Part shown: one piece after another, positions 5,914 to 6,796 of the stretch
How the letters are laid out: the number at the start of each line of letters is the position of its first letter
Numbering within the stretch: position 1 is the first letter of the stretch
Position numbers and translations under genes: made by a program
Assembly (NCBI GenBank): GCA_023390875.1
Contig: JAEWCA010000248.1
Location: forward strand, 1-6,796
Length of the DNA: 6,796 bases
Direction: 5' to 3'
Source of the DNA: Actinomycetes bacterium
Lineage (GTDB): Bacteria > Actinomycetota > Actinomycetes > Actinomycetales > Cellulomonadaceae
The notes under the pieces: generated by a model
What the model was told of the DNA's origin: nothing
What the model saw: the letters and a program-made list of their open reading frames with translations, nothing else
Databases searched by the model: none

Positions 5914-5979
5914 CGCGGGTGCAGGTGCCCAGCGGGTCTCATGAGCCCGCACGGAGAGGTTCGACCCCTCTGCCCGCGA
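5914..5979 (+). ncRNA. tRNA-like element with CAU anticodon and no D-arm
   Basis: The 66-base element folds as three of the four tRNA arms. Acceptor: CGCGGGT (5914-5920) with GCCCGCG (5972-5978), seven pairs including one T-G. Anticodon arm: CGGGT (5933-5937) with GCCCG (5945-5949) around CTCATGA, placing CAT at 5940-5942 after the expected T33. A five-base variable region CACGG follows, then a perfect T-arm, AGAGG/CCTCT (5955-5971), with loop TTCGACC. The next base is A (discriminator), followed by CCC, so CCA is not encoded. Only 12 bases (5921-5932) lie where the D-arm should be, too few for a normal one, although they contain a GG pair. Position 37 is G, not the A usual in Met or Ile tRNAs. 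It may be a decayed tRNA, a reduced tRNA or a tRNA mimic. Confidence 0.55.
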
Positions 5980-6074
5980 CCCCACAGACGCCGACCGCAC
6001 GGCACTCGAGCACCGCCCGCGAGCGCGGCCGGCCCCCACCACCAGACACCTACCCGACCGGAGAGGAGACCCCC

Positions 6075-6305
6075 GTGGTCCGCATCGTCAACGACTCCCT
6101 CACCCCCCGGCACCGCGACCTCCCCGCCGACGAGCGTCGCCGCGCCGAACGGCGCCTGTCCCGACGGCAGGCGGCCAACCCGCTGCGCCGGGTGCTGCTG
6201 GCGTGCGAGACCACGTACGTCCGCGACCCGGTCGCGGTGGTCGGCGACCACCTGTGGTGCGACCAGCACGCCGACTTCGCACGCGTGGTCGACGTCGTCG
6301 AGTAG
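6075..6305 (+). CDS. Small conserved-looking protein upstream of the HNH gene, function unknown
   Basis: The GTG start at 6075 is supported by GAGAGGAG (6061-6068) with a six-base gap, and codons are strongly G/C-ending. The 76-residue product begins MVRIVNDSLTPRHRDL, has a highly basic helix-like stretch (about 18-40, RRRAERRLSRRQ) and ends with ACETTYV (43-49) and HLWCDQHADF (59-68). Cys44, Cys62 and His65 could form part of a small metal site, but the ligand set is incomplete, so this is only a suggestion. No signal peptide or membrane helix is seen. Its stop is 36 bases before the HNH start in the same direction, so the two are probably co-transcribed. I do not recognise the family; nucleic-acid binding is a guess from the basic segment. 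Confidence 0.75.
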   Translation: MVRIVNDSLTPRHRDLPADERRRAERRLSRRQAANPLRRVLLACETTYVRDPVAVVGDHLWCDQHADFARVVDVVE

Positions 6306-6327
6306 GTCCCCGAAGCACGAGAAGAAC

Positions 6328-6339
6328 AGGAGGTGATCC
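6328..6339 (+). promoter_or_regulatory. Extended Shine-Dalgarno of the HNH gene
   Basis: AGGAGGTGATCC matches 12 consecutive bases of the complement of the conserved 16S rRNA 3' end, with the GGAGG core eight bases before ATG 6342. This decides the start: the in-frame GTG at 6333 lies inside the ribosome binding site. Confidence 0.8.
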
Positions 6340-6341
6340 CG

Positions 6342-6794
6342 ATGTCCGGGGTGCTGGTCCTCAACGCCGGCTACGAGCCGCTGCACCGGGTGAGCCTCGC
6401 GCACGCGGTCCGGATGCTGCACCGGCAGGTGGCCGTGGTCGAGCAGGCGGTCGACGGGAAGACGTTCGGTCCGTACCCGCTGCCCGCGGTGCTGCGGCTC
6501 GTCCGGTACGTGCACATGAGATGGAGAGCCAGGGGCGGCGTCCCGACGTGGACGAAGGCCGGGATGCTCGCGAGGGACGGCAGGCGGTGCGCGTACTGCG
6601 GGCGGCCCGGCGACACGGTCGACCACGTGCAGCCGCGGAGCCGGGGTGGTGCCGACTCGTGGCTCAACACCGTGACGGCGTGCGGGCGGTGCAACCACCG
6701 CAAGCGTGACCGGACGCCGGAGGAGGCCGGGATGGTGCTGCGGTACCGCCCGCGCGTCCCGACGTTCGCGGAGCTGCTCGTCGCGGGCCGGTGA
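6342..6794 (+). CDS. HNH endonuclease family protein
   Basis: This 150-residue protein ends in an HNH nuclease fold: CAYC (83-86), Asp94-His95 (VDHVQPRSRGG), Asn109 (WLNTVTAC) and CGRCNHRK (114-121). The four cysteines 83, 86, 114 and 117 should bind a structural zinc, and His95, Asn109 and probably His119 form the HNH metal/catalytic set, all present. The N-terminal part (SGVLVLNAGYEPLHRVSL, then YPLPAVLRLVRYV) is typical of a stand-alone HNH family widespread in actinobacteria; its biological role is not established to my knowledge. ATG 6342 is chosen because of the ribosome binding site just upstream. The TGA stop ends two bases before the window edge. It follows the 76-residue gene, and the tRNA-like element lies about 360 bases upstream. 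Confidence 0.9.
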   Translation: MSGVLVLNAGYEPLHRVSLAHAVRMLHRQVAVVEQAVDGKTFGPYPLPAVLRLVRYVHMRWRARGGVPTWTKAGMLARDGRRCAYCGRPGDTVDHVQPRSRGGADSWLNTVTACGRCNHRKRDRTPEEAGMVLRYRPRVPTFAELLVAGR

Positions 6795-6796
6795 CA

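Noticed and set aside
5941..6336. 131-codon plus-strand frame overlapping the 76-residue gene
   Set aside because: It is out of frame with the well-supported GTG 6075 gene, starts inside the tRNA-like element and gives a low-complexity Arg/Pro/Ser-rich product.
6333..6341. GTG at 6333 as start of the HNH gene
   Set aside because: It overlaps the Shine-Dalgarno itself; ATG 6342 has ideal spacing.

Overview
The window comes from a very GC-rich actinobacterium. The DnaB helicase, the DinF-type MATE protein and the small HNH protein all look like those of Micrococcales such as Cellulomonas, Cellulosimicrobium or Isoptericola. That placement is recognition from protein sequence, not a database search. 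Codons end almost always in G or C, including inside both inteins.

Layout. Positions 1-126 are the right end of an IS21-family insertion sequence: the last codons of its IstB-type ATPase and two tandem terminal repeats ending in TTGACA. Positions 198-3839 (minus strand) hold one large gene for the replicative helicase DnaB. It is interrupted by two in-frame inteins: a class 3 intein splitting the Walker A P-loop (2160-3131) and a class 1 intein after DLRESG (378-1658). Removing both leaves an ordinary helicase of about 462 residues. Positions 3840-4140 are a divergent intergenic region. It carries a perfect GAAC-N4-GTTC LexA-type SOS box overlapping a candidate dnaB -10 element, and a cluster of DnaA-box-like TGTGGAC/GTCCACA motifs. 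Positions 4141-5496 (plus strand) encode a 12-TM MATE/DinF-type exporter, followed by a two-tier hairpin that may be its terminator.

Positions 5500-6796 are less familiar: a 41-residue reading frame with a strong Shine-Dalgarno and TTG start, a hairpin, a tRNA-like element with CAU in the anticodon position but no room for a D-arm, an unrecognised 76-residue protein, and an HNH nuclease with a very strong ribosome binding site. The last two genes look like an operon.

The most noteworthy points are the D-arm-less tRNA-like sequence beside the HNH gene, the SOS and DnaA motifs around the dnaB promoter, and two inteins of different mechanistic class in one helicase gene, one with a compact and substituted endonuclease domain. 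No CRISPR array, rRNA or complete canonical tRNA was seen.
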